A stretch of 64,000 nt of DNA from Pollutiaquabacter aromativorans (GCA_049177215.1 CP185379.1:868001-932000), one strand, 5' to 3'; shown: positions 45,544-55,306, numbered from the stretch's first letter. Notes: generated by a model from the sequence alone, not told the origin. Numbers and translations are program-made.

Positions 45544-45570
45544 GGCCGCTCCGAAAGGGCGGCCTTTTTT
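45544..45570 (+). terminator. intrinsic terminator of apaG
   Basis: Stem GGCCGC (45544-45549) with GCGGCC (45559-45564) and six T. The core resembles the terminator at 52517. Confidence 0.75.
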
Positions 45571-45813
45571 CGTCATGTCCGGATGATCTTCGGCAACTTC
45601 TTACAGCCGCCATCGGGGGGCGTTTTGGAAATGTTAAACAGGTGTTCGTTGAAATCCGCCCCCAATGCGGCTTTTCAGCCTTCGACCTGTTGAAAAACCT
45701 GTCAATAGCGGGTTTCAGCTAACCGGCTTTATTCATTCCGCTCCCAAATTCGGCCCCGTTCATTGTATCGTTATCTGGACACTACAGTAAAAGTTGTTCA
45801 GGAAATCGTGAAG

Positions 45814-47511
45814 ATGGATCGTCGTTCATTCCTCTCCCTTTCATTTCAGGACGTGCTGACCGAGCCGGGCTACGGCGAGGGCGCGTCGCTGTCCGCAAGT
45901 GGCTTGACTCCGTACAGCGGTCAATGGACCGACAAGGAGGTCAAGCACCTGCTGCGGCGGACACAATTCGGCGCTCCGAAAGCGGAGATCGTCTACTTCC
46001 GTTCACTGGGTTGTTCCGCTTCGGTCGACACCTTACTGGAGCGGATCAATCATCCTGCCTATACGCCTCCTGCGCCTCCTGTCAACCATTACTACAACGA
46101 TGCACAGGATCCGCTGGTCGGACCGGAGCAACCCTGGCCCGGTACCGCGGATACGGAAGGCCCCGGCAACATCAGCATCCGCAGACGCGAGGGCTTGAAA
46201 GCCTGGTGGGTCGGACTGATGATCAATCAGCCGCGCAGTTTACGGGAGAAGATGACCTTGTTCTGGTACAACCACTTCGTCATTGAGATGCGGGTAGTCA
46301 GCCAGTCCACCTTCTGTTACAACTACCTGCAGATGCTGCGCGCCAACGCGCTGGGCAACTTCAAGACGCTGACGCGGGAAGTCACCATCAGCGCCGCCAT
46401 GCTGAACTACCTCAACGGCGACAGCAGCACGGCATCGGCTCCGAACGAGAACTATGCGCGCGAACTGCAGGAATTGTTCACCATCGGAAAAGATGCCAAT
46501 GGACAATCACTCTACACCGAAGACGATGTGGTCGCAGCGGCGCGTGTACTGACCGGCTGGACGAATGACCTGGTGAATGGTGTCTCAGCGAATGGATACC
46601 TGTCAGTATTTGATCCCGCCCGGCACGATACCGGCAGCAAGACCTTCAGCTCATTCTACAGCAACCGCGTCATCACCGGACGTGCCGGCGCTTCCGGCGC
46701 ACAGGAAGTCGACGACCTGCTCGACATGATCTTCGCGCGCAACGATGCCGCCTTGTTCATCTGTCGGAAGCTGTATCGCTTCTTCGTGTATTATAAGATC
46801 GACGCTACGACCGAAACGAATGTGATCCAGCCGCTGGCCGCCATTCTGCGCCAAAACAATTACGATATCAGCGCCGCTTTGTCGACCCTGTTCAAGAGCG
46901 AACACTTTTTCGATATGCTCAGCCAGGGCTGTGTAATCAAGCCGCCGATCGATTTCGTGGTAGGACTTTGCCGGGATTTCAATGCCGATCTACCGGCGAC
47001 GGCGACGGTTCCTTCGAAGTACGCCTTCTGGAGCAGCATCGTCGACCAGGCCGGGCGCATGCAGCAGGACATCGGTGATCCGCCCTCGGTGGCCGGCTGG
47101 CCTATGTACTACCAGGCACCGATGTTCCACGAGATGTGGATCAACACGGACACCTTGCCGCGGCGGAACAAAGTCAGCGATGAGATGGCCGGGAATGCAC
47201 AGACCACCGGAGGCTTGGGCGTCAACATCGATGTGGTCGGTTACACCGCCACGATGAATAACCCTTCCGATCCGGTAGCGCTCATCGATGAAGTGTTGCG
47301 CCTGCACTACTTCTTCGACGCATCACCTTCGGTCATCAATTACCTCCTGAATATTCTGCTGAGCGGACAAACCCAGACGTACTATTGGTCCGATGCCTGG
47401 GACAACTACATGAACGACCCGACGAACCCCACGTACTACGGGACTGTCAAGTCGCGTCTGCAGACGTTCTACCGTTATATCATGGACCTTTCCGAATACC
47501 AGCTTTCCTGA
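45814..47511 (+). CDS. DUF1800 domain protein
   Basis: A 565-residue protein of the DUF1800 family. Recognisable segments are VKHLLRRTQFGAPKAE, MTLFWYNHFVI, the NENYARELQELFTIG motif, VLTGWTND and the GDPPSVAGWP stretch. The start at 45814 (MDRRSFLSLSF) is chosen because it resembles other members; the frame is open to 45763. No clear cleavable signal peptide is seen. DUF1800 genes nearly always sit beside DUF1501 genes, as here (four bases apart). The biochemical function of the pair is unknown; in other phyla they are associated with the cell surface. Confidence 0.85.
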   Translation: MDRRSFLSLSFQDVLTEPGYGEGASLSASGLTPYSGQWTDKEVKHLLRRTQFGAPKAEIVYFRSLGCSASVDTLLERINHPAYTPPAPPVNHYYNDAQDPLVGPEQPWPGTADTEGPGNISIRRREGLKAWWVGLMINQPRSLREKMTLFWYNHFVIEMRVVSQSTFCYNYLQMLRANALGNFKTLTREVTISAAMLNYLNGDSSTASAPNENYARELQELFTIGKDANGQSLYTEDDVVAAARVLTGWTNDLVNGVSANGYLSVFDPARHDTGSKTFSSFYSNRVITGRAGASGAQEVDDLLDMIFARNDAALFICRKLYRFFVYYKIDATTETNVIQPLAAILRQNNYDISAALSTLFKSEHFFDMLSQGCVIKPPIDFVVGLCRDFNADLPATATVPSKYAFWSSIVDQAGRMQQDIGDPPSVAGWPMYYQAPMFHEMWINTDTLPRRNKVSDEMAGNAQTTGGLGVNIDVVGYTATMNNPSDPVALIDEVLRLHYFFDASPSVINYLLNILLSGQTQTYYWSDAWDNYMNDPTNPTYYGTVKSRLQTFYRYIMDLSEYQLS

Positions 47512-47515
47512 CAGC

Positions 47516-49102
47516 ATGAAGCGTAGAGATTTTCTTCGTACCGCCATCCCCGCGGCCGTTGTGCCCGCCGTACTCAACGGTTTGCCGTTGAAGGCATTCG
47601 CCAGTTCTCCACTGGCAGAGGCGATCAGCGCCACCGACAACGACCATGTGCTGGTGATGATCCAGCTCAATGGTGGCAACGACGGCTTGAATACCATCAT
47701 ACCGCTCGATCAGTATGCGAACCTCACGCGGGCCCGGCAGAACATCCTGCCCCTCGCGAACCGCATCCTTCTGTTGAACGGTACCACCCTTACCGGCATG
47801 CATCCGTCCATGGTCGGTTTGCAGCAGTTGTACAACGACGGAAAGCTGAACATCATCCAGAGTGTCGGTTACCCGAACCCGGATTTTTCGCACTTCCGCG
47901 CGACCGACATCTGGCTTACCGGATCCGATTCCGACCAGGTGCTGACCTCGGGTGTGATGGGCCGTTACCTCAACTACGAGTATCCCAACTTCCCGACCGG
48001 ATACCCCAACGCCGTAATGCCGGATCCACTGGCCATCCAGATCGGTTCCAGCGTATCGCTTGGGCTCATGGGACCTGCCGCCTACATGGGCATGTCGGTC
48101 ACCGACCCGGATGATTTCTACCACATCATCAACGGTGTTCAGGATCCGGCACCCAATACGCCGGCAGGCGATGAATTGACCTATGTTCGGGGTATCGCGC
48201 GTCAGACCCGTGCCTATCAGTCCGTGATCGAAGCGGCGGCAGCGCGCGTTCCGACCCAGGCGACCGCCTATCCGGCTCCGGGTACCAACTACCTGGCCGA
48301 TCAATTGAAGATCGTTGCGCGGCTGGTCGCCGGCGGTCTGAAGACCAAGTTGTACATGGTCAGCATCGGCGGGTTTGATACCCATTCAAGTCAGACGGAA
48401 GACGGAGACACTTCCATCGGAACCCATGCGGACCTCCTGCGTCAGCTCTCGGAAGCGATCCTGGCATTCCAGATCGATTGCGCGTTCCTCAACATCGAAG
48501 ATCGTGTGGTCGGAATGACCTATTCCGAATTCGGACGTCGCGTCAAGTCGAACGCCAGCTTCGGAACCGACCACGGCGCGGCCGCACCGGTGCTGGTATT
48601 CGGCAAGCAGGTGCAAAGCGGCATCGTGGGAGCGAGTCCGGTCATCCCTTACCAGGCAGGATCGAACAACAACCTGCCGATGCAATACGACTTCCGGTCC
48701 GTGTACGCGTCCATTCTCCAGGATTGGTTCTGCGTGCCTCCAACTGATCTGCAGACGATCCTGTTCAACAATTACCAGACGTTACCGATCATCAAGTCGT
48801 CGGCCTGCCTGGGCATCGGCATACACGAGTTGAATCAGGCGGCAGGATTGCAACTGATATCCAATTCACCGAATCCCTTCTCGTCCAGTACCTACATCAC
48901 CTACACCACGCAAGGCGGTCATACCCGCGTGCAGGTGTTTTCGCCGGAAGGTAAGCTGATCAAGAACCTGGTGGATGCGGAGCAATCCGCCGGCACCTAC
49001 AAGGTGTGGTTCGAGAACGAGCATTTCGCGCCGGGTGTTTACTACGCCCGTTTGCAGAATGGCCCCATCGCCCAGGTGGCGAACATGGTCATTGTGCCCT
49101 GA
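47516..49102 (+). CDS. DUF1501 protein with Tat-like leader and T9SS sorting domain
   Basis: A 528-residue protein. The N-terminus KRRDFLRTAIPAAVVPAVL has the twin-arginine RRxFL pattern followed by a weakly hydrophobic stretch, ending near AFA-S31. The DUF1501 body (alkaline-phosphatase-like fold) includes QLNGGNDGLNTI, the GGFDTHSSQ segment and YSEFGRRV ... GTDHGAAAP. The C-terminus from about 445 is a T9SS type A tail (ISNSPNPFSSSTYITY to AQVANMVIVP). Tat export together with a T9SS tail is unusual. It follows the DUF1800 gene by four bases and ends directly at the convergent SRPBCC gene. Confidence 0.87.
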   Translation: MKRRDFLRTAIPAAVVPAVLNGLPLKAFASSPLAEAISATDNDHVLVMIQLNGGNDGLNTIIPLDQYANLTRARQNILPLANRILLLNGTTLTGMHPSMVGLQQLYNDGKLNIIQSVGYPNPDFSHFRATDIWLTGSDSDQVLTSGVMGRYLNYEYPNFPTGYPNAVMPDPLAIQIGSSVSLGLMGPAAYMGMSVTDPDDFYHIINGVQDPAPNTPAGDELTYVRGIARQTRAYQSVIEAAAARVPTQATAYPAPGTNYLADQLKIVARLVAGGLKTKLYMVSIGGFDTHSSQTEDGDTSIGTHADLLRQLSEAILAFQIDCAFLNIEDRVVGMTYSEFGRRVKSNASFGTDHGAAAPVLVFGKQVQSGIVGASPVIPYQAGSNNNLPMQYDFRSVYASILQDWFCVPPTDLQTILFNNYQTLPIIKSSACLGIGIHELNQAAGLQLISNSPNPFSSSTYITYTTQGGHTRVQVFSPEGKLIKNLVDAEQSAGTYKVWFENEHFAPGVYYARLQNGPIAQVANMVIVP

Positions 49103-49567
49103 TCATTTTTGCGGGAAGAGCTGCTCCAGCACCTTTCTACGGTGCTCGAAAATGCCGTGTATCCTGTTCCGGATGTAGAGTGCGTTGAGCGCATCACCCA
49201 GCTTTCCAAGCGGAATCTCGTAGTGCACGATATCGGTCATTTCGGTGCCGCTTTTGTGCGCACGAAAATGATGCTGGTGGTGCCACATCCGGTAGGGGCC
49301 CTTTCGTTGTTCATCCACGAAGAAGTGCGGCGCCTTGACATGCGTGATCTCCGTGATCCAACCGGCGCGGATACCCGCGACCGGCGTCAGGGTATAGGCG
49401 ATGATCTGTCCGGCGTACGTTTCGTCCGGCAAGTCGGGCGTGACGATGCGGAAGTTCATTTCCGGCGGTGTGATCCGGGTCAGGTTGCGCGGAGTCGAGA
49501 AAAATTCCCAGGCCGCTTCCAGCGAAAGCGGTAGCACTTGGGTGGTGCTGAATCGGTGTACACTCAT
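49103..49567 (-). CDS. SRPBCC-family protein
   Basis: A 154-residue START/polyketide-cyclase-like protein. It shows VLPLSLEAAWEFFSTPRNLTRITPPEMNF at the start, a central beta-sheet (HFFVDEQRKGPYRMWHHQHHF) and a long C-terminal helix (YIRNRIHGIFEHRRKVLEQLF). These cage-like folds bind hydrophobic ligands. The subgroup is common in Bacteroidota as a cell-division-inhibitor-annotated SRPBCC, with no proven role. Confidence 0.82.
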   Translation of the reverse strand: MSVHRFSTTQVLPLSLEAAWEFFSTPRNLTRITPPEMNFRIVTPDLPDETYAGQIIAYTLTPVAGIRAGWITEITHVKAPHFFVDEQRKGPYRMWHHQHHFRAHKSGTEMTDIVHYEIPLGKLGDALNALYIRNRIHGIFEHRRKVLEQLFPQK

Positions 49568-49652
49568 GTCGGAAACCCTAACAAGCGGCGCCTAAAAAGG
49601 TTCCGGGGATGCAGTATCTTGTCCCCGTTACCAAAGCCGCTTGAAATCCGCT

Positions 49653-50432
49653 ATGACCGCACGCGCCGAGGCCTTCGAACGACTGGCCACCATCATGGAC
49701 GAGCTTCGCGCTCAATGTCCCTGGGACAAGAAACAGACGCTGGAATCGCTGCGCCACCTGACCATTGAAGAGACCTATGAACTGGCGGACGCGATCATCG
49801 ACCGGGACCTTCCGGAGATCAAGAAGGAGCTGGGCGATATCCTCCTGCACATCGTTTTCTATGCCAAGATCGGGGAGGAGTTGGGCGCCTTCGATATCAC
49901 CTCGGTCATTCACGGGCAATGTGAGAAACTGATCCACCGCCATCCGCATATCTACGGTGATGTCAAGGTTCAGGACGAAGAGGAAGTGAAACGCAACTGG
50001 GAAAAGCTGAAACTGAAAGAGGGAAATACCTCTGTACTGGACGGCGTGCCGACCAGTCTTCCAGCGCTGATCAAATCCATGCGTATCCAGGAAAAGGCAA
50101 GAGGTGTTGGGTTCGATTGGGAGAAGCCGGAACAAGTGTGGGAAAAGGTCGAAGAGGAACTCGGGGAGTTCAGAGCCGAAGCGGATGCCGGTAACACGGC
50201 AAAGGCAGAGGAGGAATTCGGCGATATCCTTTTCGCCCTGGTCAACTACGCGCGATTCCGGAATATCAACCCGGAAGAGGCCCTGGAGCGGACCAACCGA
50301 AAGTTCATCCGCCGTTTCCAGTATATCGAAGAAGCCGCCCGCACTGCCGGACGGAATCTCAGCGACATGACACTGGCCGAGATGGACGTGTACTGGAACG
50401 AAGCCAAGCAATTACCGGATAGCCCTCGCTGA
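49653..50432 (+). CDS. mazG: nucleoside triphosphate pyrophosphohydrolase MazG
   Basis: A 259-residue protein with two MazG domains, as in the long E. coli-type enzyme. It hydrolyses NTPs to NMP and pyrophosphate. First domain: CPWDKKQTLESLRHLTIEETYELADAI, with Glu residues of the EExxE type and KKELGDILLHIVFYAKI. Second domain: KARGVGFDWEKPEQVWEKVEEELGE and EEFGDILFALVNYAR. The ATG at 49653 is chosen; the frame also has a TTG at 49641. It is followed seven bases later by a DUF2079 gene. Confidence 0.93.
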   Translation: MTARAEAFERLATIMDELRAQCPWDKKQTLESLRHLTIEETYELADAIIDRDLPEIKKELGDILLHIVFYAKIGEELGAFDITSVIHGQCEKLIHRHPHIYGDVKVQDEEEVKRNWEKLKLKEGNTSVLDGVPTSLPALIKSMRIQEKARGVGFDWEKPEQVWEKVEEELGEFRAEADAGNTAKAEEEFGDILFALVNYARFRNINPEEALERTNRKFIRRFQYIEEAARTAGRNLSDMTLAEMDVYWNEAKQLPDSPR

Positions 50433-50439
50433 TCGGATC

Positions 50440-51960
50440 ATGGCGAAGCGGAACACCCTGCCCTGGAACGGAGACAGCCGGTATCCGCTGTGGGCGTTGG
50501 CGTTCCTTGCCTTCTTTTACGCTTCCATCAGCTTCGTTAACCATAGTTGCTTCCGAACCTTCGGACTCGACCTTGGATTGTACACCAATGCGCTGTACGA
50601 TTACGCGCACTTCCAATTCAACGACAGTTCCAGTTTCCGTTCCGTTCCGGAGAACCTGCTTGGCGATCATTTCGATTTGCTGTTGCCGTTGTTCTCACCG
50701 TTCTCCTGGATCTTCGGTTCCTGGACTTTGCTCCTGATACAATGGGCCGTGCTGCTTTTCGGTGCCTGCGGGATCTACCGGTTTTCCATCTTGCGGACCG
50801 GGAGAATACTGGATGCCACCCTGCTCATGTTGGTCTTTGGACTTCACTTCGGCATAACGGGCGCTCTGAGTTTCGATTATCACAGCAACGTGGTGGCAGC
50901 CGCGCTCTTGCCCTGGTTTTTCGTCGGACTGCAGGAACGTCGTCCGCTGCTGCAGTGGCTCACGTTCACGCTGATTCTATTCGCGCGGGAGAACATGTCG
51001 TTGTGGATGGTCTTCGTTGCCACCGGCGCCTGCTGGTATTATCGTGATCCCGCTACGCGAAAAGCGCTGTTGCTGCAGTCCCTGATCGCCGGCGGCTGGT
51101 TTATGCTCGTAAGCGCCTGGTGGATGCCGCAGCTGCACGAAGGTGGTGTCTTGTCGCAGTTTCGTTACTCGGTCTTGGGAAAGGATATAGCAAGCGCACT
51201 CACGACGATCGTAACGGATCCGGCCCTGGTGATCCGGACCCTCTTCACCGACCATCTTCCTGTTCCGGGATTCAAACCCGGGATCAAACAGGAGTTCTGG
51301 TTCATATTCCTGTTGTCGGGAGCCTGGATCCTGCTGCGTGTTCCCGGTTTTATCTGGATGGCTGTTCCGATCTTATTACAGAAGTTACTGAACGACCAGG
51401 TACAGGTCTGGGGGGTGAACGATCATTACAATGCGGAGTTCGCGCCACTCCTGGCAATCGGCGGAGCGATCGCGGCCGGGACCGTTCAACGAGTGCGACT
51501 CCGTACCGTTTTACTCGTCGGGTTGCTGGTGCTGGATATCGCTGCTACGATACGAACCATGGACCGGGTGCAGGCATTCGTTCGCAGGGAGAATCTGCGG
51601 GTGTATCAGGCGCCGCATTGGAAGTCGGTAGTTGATAAGAAGGCCTTGAGCGAAGCCCTCGGACGGATACCTGCCGACGCATCCGTTTCCGCCCACACCA
51701 ACCTGCATCCACGGGTGGCCTGGCGCGACAGCGCGTTGATATTCCCGAAGATGGCGGGATGTCGGTATGTGCTCCTGCTGGAGCAAGGCAATCCGTTTCC
51801 GTTCACGCAGGAAGATTATCGTCTTCAACTGGACAGCCTGCGCCATTCCGGATGCCTATTCGCTCGTATTCGATCAGGATGGGGTGATCTTGCTGCGACG
51901 GAAGTGATGTCGCAGGATGGTTATTGGGATCATGAAAGCTTGATCCAGAGTCGGGAGTGA
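50440..51960 (+). CDS. DUF2079 polytopic membrane protein
   Basis: A 506-residue protein with about ten membrane helices. The first loop (FRTFGLDLGLYTNALYDY, then LLGDHFDLLLPLFSPF with GDHFD) and FDYHSNVVAAALLPW match DUF2079, a family distantly related to GT-C glycosyltransferases. The Asp-Leu pair after helix 1 is where GT-C enzymes keep a catalytic Asp. A C-terminal periplasmic part starts near residue 375. It may transfer sugars from lipid carriers; not demonstrated. Confidence 0.8.
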   Translation: MAKRNTLPWNGDSRYPLWALAFLAFFYASISFVNHSCFRTFGLDLGLYTNALYDYAHFQFNDSSSFRSVPENLLGDHFDLLLPLFSPFSWIFGSWTLLLIQWAVLLFGACGIYRFSILRTGRILDATLLMLVFGLHFGITGALSFDYHSNVVAAALLPWFFVGLQERRPLLQWLTFTLILFARENMSLWMVFVATGACWYYRDPATRKALLLQSLIAGGWFMLVSAWWMPQLHEGGVLSQFRYSVLGKDIASALTTIVTDPALVIRTLFTDHLPVPGFKPGIKQEFWFIFLLSGAWILLRVPGFIWMAVPILLQKLLNDQVQVWGVNDHYNAEFAPLLAIGGAIAAGTVQRVRLRTVLLVGLLVLDIAATIRTMDRVQAFVRRENLRVYQAPHWKSVVDKKALSEALGRIPADASVSAHTNLHPRVAWRDSALIFPKMAGCRYVLLLEQGNPFPFTQEDYRLQLDSLRHSGCLFARIRSGWGDLAATEVMSQDGYWDHESLIQSRE

Positions 51961-52000
51961 ATGAACATTTCGCAGTTGAGCTTGTTTCGTCCATTATAGC

Positions 52001-52008
52001 TAAATTCG
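52001..52008 (+). promoter_or_regulatory. possible -7 box TAAATTCG for the peroxiredoxin gene
   Basis: TAAATTCG is one base off consensus and lies 21 bases before the ATG at 52030. TTG triplets at 51976 and 51982 could serve as the -33 element. Confidence 0.4.
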
Positions 52009-52029
52009 CAGCTGCTAAAAACAGACCTT

Positions 52030-52497
52030 ATGCTTCAAATCGGACAAAAAGCCCCGGATTTCAAACTTATCAATACGAATAAAGAAGAGGTCACCCTGGC
52101 CAATTTCAAAGGAAAGAACCTGGTTGTTTTCTTCTTCCCCATGGCCTGGACCGGCGTGTGCACCAAGGAAATGTGCAGCATCCAGGAAGATTACAATGCT
52201 TATTCCGGCATGAATGCGGAAACGATCGGCGTTTCGGTCGATAGTTTCTTCGCACTCAAGCGGTTTGGTGAGGACAACAAGATCACTTTCCCGTTGCTTT
52301 CGGATTTCAATAAAATTATGATCCGCGACTATGATATGATTCTTCCTGACTTCGCGTTCGGCTATAAGAACGTAGCCAAGCGTGCCACCGTCGTTATCGA
52401 TAAGGAAGGAATTGTTCGCTACATTGAAGTGCTGCCCAATCCCGGCGAAATGCCGAACATGGATGCCATCAAACAAGCCGTTCAGCAACTGGGCTGA
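52030..52497 (+). CDS. peroxiredoxin (AhpC/TSA family)
   Basis: A 155-residue cytosolic thiol peroxidase of the AhpE-like group. The peroxidatic site is FPMAWTGVCTKEMC, with C44 in the T-x-x-C motif and C49 as candidate resolving Cys. It keeps the conserved Arg (AKRATVVID). Reduction could come from bacillithiol (bshB1 is in the window) or from a thioredoxin. Single-gene unit with promoter and terminator. Confidence 0.9.
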   Translation: MLQIGQKAPDFKLINTNKEEVTLANFKGKNLVVFFFPMAWTGVCTKEMCSIQEDYNAYSGMNAETIGVSVDSFFALKRFGEDNKITFPLLSDFNKIMIRDYDMILPDFAFGYKNVAKRATVVIDKEGIVRYIEVLPNPGEMPNMDAIKQAVQQLG

Positions 52498-52516
52498 TCC
52501 AACTGATCAAAGCAGG

Positions 52517-52544
52517 AAGCCGCTCCGACAAGGGCGGCTTTTTT
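52517..52544 (+). terminator. intrinsic terminator
   Basis: Stem AAGCCGC (52517-52523) with GCGGCTT (52534-52540) and a T-run, located between the convergent peroxiredoxin and ZIP genes. It shares the core CCGCTCCGA/AAGGGCGG with the apaG terminator. Confidence 0.8.
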
Positions 52545-52547
52545 GTT

Positions 52548-53267
52548 TCAGCTCATCAGGGCGATCGCGGCGCCCAGGAGCATGATGCCCAGCTTGTAGA
52601 GGTTAAACCGATGTTCCTCGTAGGACTCGAAAAGGATCGTCGTAGAGATATGCAAAAAGATACCGATCACCACCGCCATCGCCCGGTCGAAGAACAGCGA
52701 AAGATCCCCGGTGGTGTATTCGCTCAGTAACAAACTGGCACCCGCGCCCAGCGGCGCCATGGAAGCGAACAGCAACAGGTAGAAGAACGTGGCCGGCTTG
52801 CTGATGTGGGAGGCGAGCAGCATGCTGGTCAGTGCCAGGGCTACCGGGATATGATGCAGGATGATACCGGCCAGTAGGGAGCGCTGGGTGTTGGCATCGG
52901 TGAAATGCTGGACCAGGGGCATGCCTTCCAGGAACGAGTGAATGCACAATCCGAGGATGACGCCTAACGGGAACGCGTGCTTGTGATCGTGTTTGTGGAC
53001 GTGGATGTGACCGTGCTCGATCCCTTCCGAGAAGATCTCCAATAAGAGTTGGAGAAAGAAACCGCCAAGGATGAAGATGCCGATGCCGGCGCCGCCGTTG
53101 CTGTAAACCTCCGGCAGGAGGTGGAGCAGGCTGAGGGCGAAGAGGTAGGCGCCACTGAACGACAGCAGTAGTTTGAGTGCGTTCGGAGGAATCCTCTTGA
53201 TCAGGAAGATCAGGCTTCCACTGGCCAGGATGGAGGCAAAGAGCAGTAGGAATTCGAAGGATGACAT
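52548..53267 (-). CDS. ZIP-family metal transporter
   Basis: A 239-residue membrane protein with seven to eight helices. The His-rich loop HGHIHVHKHDHKH follows the third helix. The metal-path helix IHSFLEGMPLV has the HxxxEG signature and a second IILHHIPVALAL follows. Zinc or iron uptake is the usual role. Convergent with the peroxiredoxin gene. Confidence 0.88.
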   Translation of the reverse strand: MSSFEFLLLFASILASGSLIFLIKRIPPNALKLLLSFSGAYLFALSLLHLLPEVYSNGGAGIGIFILGGFFLQLLLEIFSEGIEHGHIHVHKHDHKHAFPLGVILGLCIHSFLEGMPLVQHFTDANTQRSLLAGIILHHIPVALALTSMLLASHISKPATFFYLLLFASMAPLGAGASLLLSEYTTGDLSLFFDRAMAVVIGIFLHISTTILFESYEEHRFNLYKLGIMLLGAAIALMS

Positions 53268-53312
53268 GCCGGGCCGACGAAGTTACGATTCCGCCGCTTC
53301 TTGAAAAAGCCG

Positions 53313-54044
53313 TCAGGCAGGCTTGCCGGCGACCAGGATGTAACGGTCGGACTTCGCTTCGTCGAAGGGATTCAACTGATAATCTCCGTATTCCTGCAGG
53401 ACCAGCAAGCCGGCCTTTTGCGCGAAGCGGTGAAAGTCGTCCCGATTGAAAAGCCGTACCTGCTCGGTAAACGTCCGTTCCTCTCCGCCTGCGAAGAAGC
53501 GGACCTCTTTTTTAACGTGATGCTCCGTAAAGTACTTCCTGCTGGTGAAGGTGATGCCGTCGATTTCCTGCTCAACGGTATTCCCGCCGGCGGCGCAGAC
53601 TTTTTTGGCATTGAAGAAATCCACGATAATGCTGCCGCCGGGTTTACAGGCGACCGCGTTCGCCCGGAAGGCGTTGTAGTTCTCCCGTTCGCTTTCGAAG
53701 TATCCGAAACTGCTGAACAGGTTCAACACGTAATCGAAATAGTTCACCCGAAAGACATCGCGCATGTCGTGCACGAAAAAGTGCAAACGGTCGTTTTCGA
53801 ACTGGCGATTGTGCGCAATGCTGGCTTTGGAAAGGTCGAAGCCGCATACATCAAATCCTCGTTTGTTCAGGTGGATGGAATGCCGGCCTTTTCCACAGGC
53901 GACGTCGAGCACCCGGGCCCCTGATGGCATCGGCAGTTGTCCGATCAAGCGGTCCAGGAACGCGGCCGCTTCCGAACCATCACGGTGATGATACAGGATG
54001 TGGTAGTAGGGCGAATCGAACCAGGTTTCGTACCAGGGTTTCAT
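53313..54044 (-). CDS. class I SAM-dependent methyltransferase
   Basis: A 243-residue protein. SAM motif I is ARVLDVACGKGRHSIHL (about 43-59), motif II ends at CGFDLSKASI and motif IV reads FDYVLNLFSSFGYF. The N-terminus WFDSPYYHILYHHRDGSEA and C-terminal LQEYGDYQLNPFDE are typical of a small-molecule methyltransferase group found in Bacteroidota. Substrate unknown. Confidence 0.83.
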   Translation of the reverse strand: MKPWYETWFDSPYYHILYHHRDGSEAAAFLDRLIGQLPMPSGARVLDVACGKGRHSIHLNKRGFDVCGFDLSKASIAHNRQFENDRLHFFVHDMRDVFRVNYFDYVLNLFSSFGYFESERENYNAFRANAVACKPGGSIIVDFFNAKKVCAAGGNTVEQEIDGITFTSRKYFTEHHVKKEVRFFAGGEERTFTEQVRLFNRDDFHRFAQKAGLLVLQEYGDYQLNPFDEAKSDRYILVAGKPA

Positions 54045-54177
54045 GCGTCGCGAAGTTCGGTTTTTTCGGCATTGCCTAATGAATGGGAATCGAGGGCTTT
54101 CAACAAACCTGCATGGATTATTTGAGCATGTGACTGGGTTCGAGAAACGAATATTTGTAAATCTTTAACCTCCCGTC

Positions 54178-55305
54178 ATGAAGCGCCCCAGCAGTAAGAA
54201 GCGTCACCGCGCCCGTCGCGCGCGACACGCACCGCCCGGTACCCCGCCCGGCAACATCCTGGTAGAGGAAGGCGCGCTCAAGCCCCGGATCACGGGCTTT
54301 TTCTATACCCCCGACTTTTTCGACGAACGACCCTTCAACAGTTTGTCCGAAGCTACCGCCGCGATCCAGTCCTATCCGGACCGGGTCGCCTGGATCGATG
54401 TGCAGGGTTTTGGCAGCCGTGCCTTCATGGAAGAGCTCGCCACCGCATTCGGCATCCACCGCTTGCAGATAGAAGACGTCGTCAATCAGTACCAGCGGCC
54501 CAAGGCCGACGAATATGATCAGCACCTGTTCCTGATCTCCCGCATTTTTCGCGAAGCGGAAACGGGTTTGAGCAACGATCAACTGAGCATTTTCCTGGGC
54601 AGGAACATGGTCTTGTCCATCCAGGACCGGTACGACAATGTGCTTGATCCGGTGCGTGACCGGATCCGGCATGGAAAAGGGTTCGTGCGCAAGCATGGGG
54701 CCGATTACCTGGCCTACGCGCTCATGGATGTCGCGCTGGACAACCTGTATCCGATCCTGGAACACGTAGGCGACCGCCTCGACGAGTTGCAGGATGAATT
54801 GCTGCTGCGACCAACGCGCGAGGCGCTGAACCGTATCCTCCAGATCAAGCGCGAGCTCATCGAGATCCGGCGTAGCATCTGGAGTGAGCGGGATAAGGTG
54901 AACGACATCCTGCGGTCGGCTTTCCCGCAAGTACAGGAAGCCACGAAGATCTTTTTCCGTGACACCTACGACCACAGCATCCAGATCCTCGATCTGGTCG
55001 AGAGTTACCGGGAAGTCACGGCATCGCTGGTGGATGTTTATCATTCGTCGGTGAGCCAACGCATGAACCAGGTGATGAAAGTCCTGACCATCATCTCCAC
55101 GATCTTCATCCCGTTGACCTTCATAGTCGGCCTTTACGGGATGAACTTCACCGACGTGCATCCGGTTACCGGCAAGGTCATGCCGCTCAACATGCCGGAA
55201 TTGTACATGCCGTACGGTTACGTTACGGTATTGCTGGTCATGGTCGTGATCGTGGTCCTGCAACTCATTTTCTTTTACCGCAAAGGCTGGCTATCGAAAG
55301 AATGA
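54178..55305 (+). CDS. corA: CorA-family magnesium/cobalt transporter
   Basis: A 375-residue pentameric channel. The cytoplasmic domain ends in a long helix, followed by two C-terminal membrane helices with the selectivity motif GMN (FIVGLYGMNFTDVHP) between them. The N-terminus is Arg/Lys/His-rich (KRPSSKKRHRARRARHAPPG). The last helix ends in a KGWL tail. The next gene begins two bases after its stop, so they form an operon. Confidence 0.92.
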   Translation: MKRPSSKKRHRARRARHAPPGTPPGNILVEEGALKPRITGFFYTPDFFDERPFNSLSEATAAIQSYPDRVAWIDVQGFGSRAFMEELATAFGIHRLQIEDVVNQYQRPKADEYDQHLFLISRIFREAETGLSNDQLSIFLGRNMVLSIQDRYDNVLDPVRDRIRHGKGFVRKHGADYLAYALMDVALDNLYPILEHVGDRLDELQDELLLRPTREALNRILQIKRELIEIRRSIWSERDKVNDILRSAFPQVQEATKIFFRDTYDHSIQILDLVESYREVTASLVDVYHSSVSQRMNQVMKVLTIISTIFIPLTFIVGLYGMNFTDVHPVTGKVMPLNMPELYMPYGYVTVLLVMVVIVVLQLIFFYRKGWLSKE

Positions 55306-55306
55306 T

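Noticed and set aside
45544..52544. The two similar terminators (45544 and 52517) as a mobile repeat
   Set aside because: Similarity is limited to a short GC stem common to intrinsic terminators; no flanking duplication.
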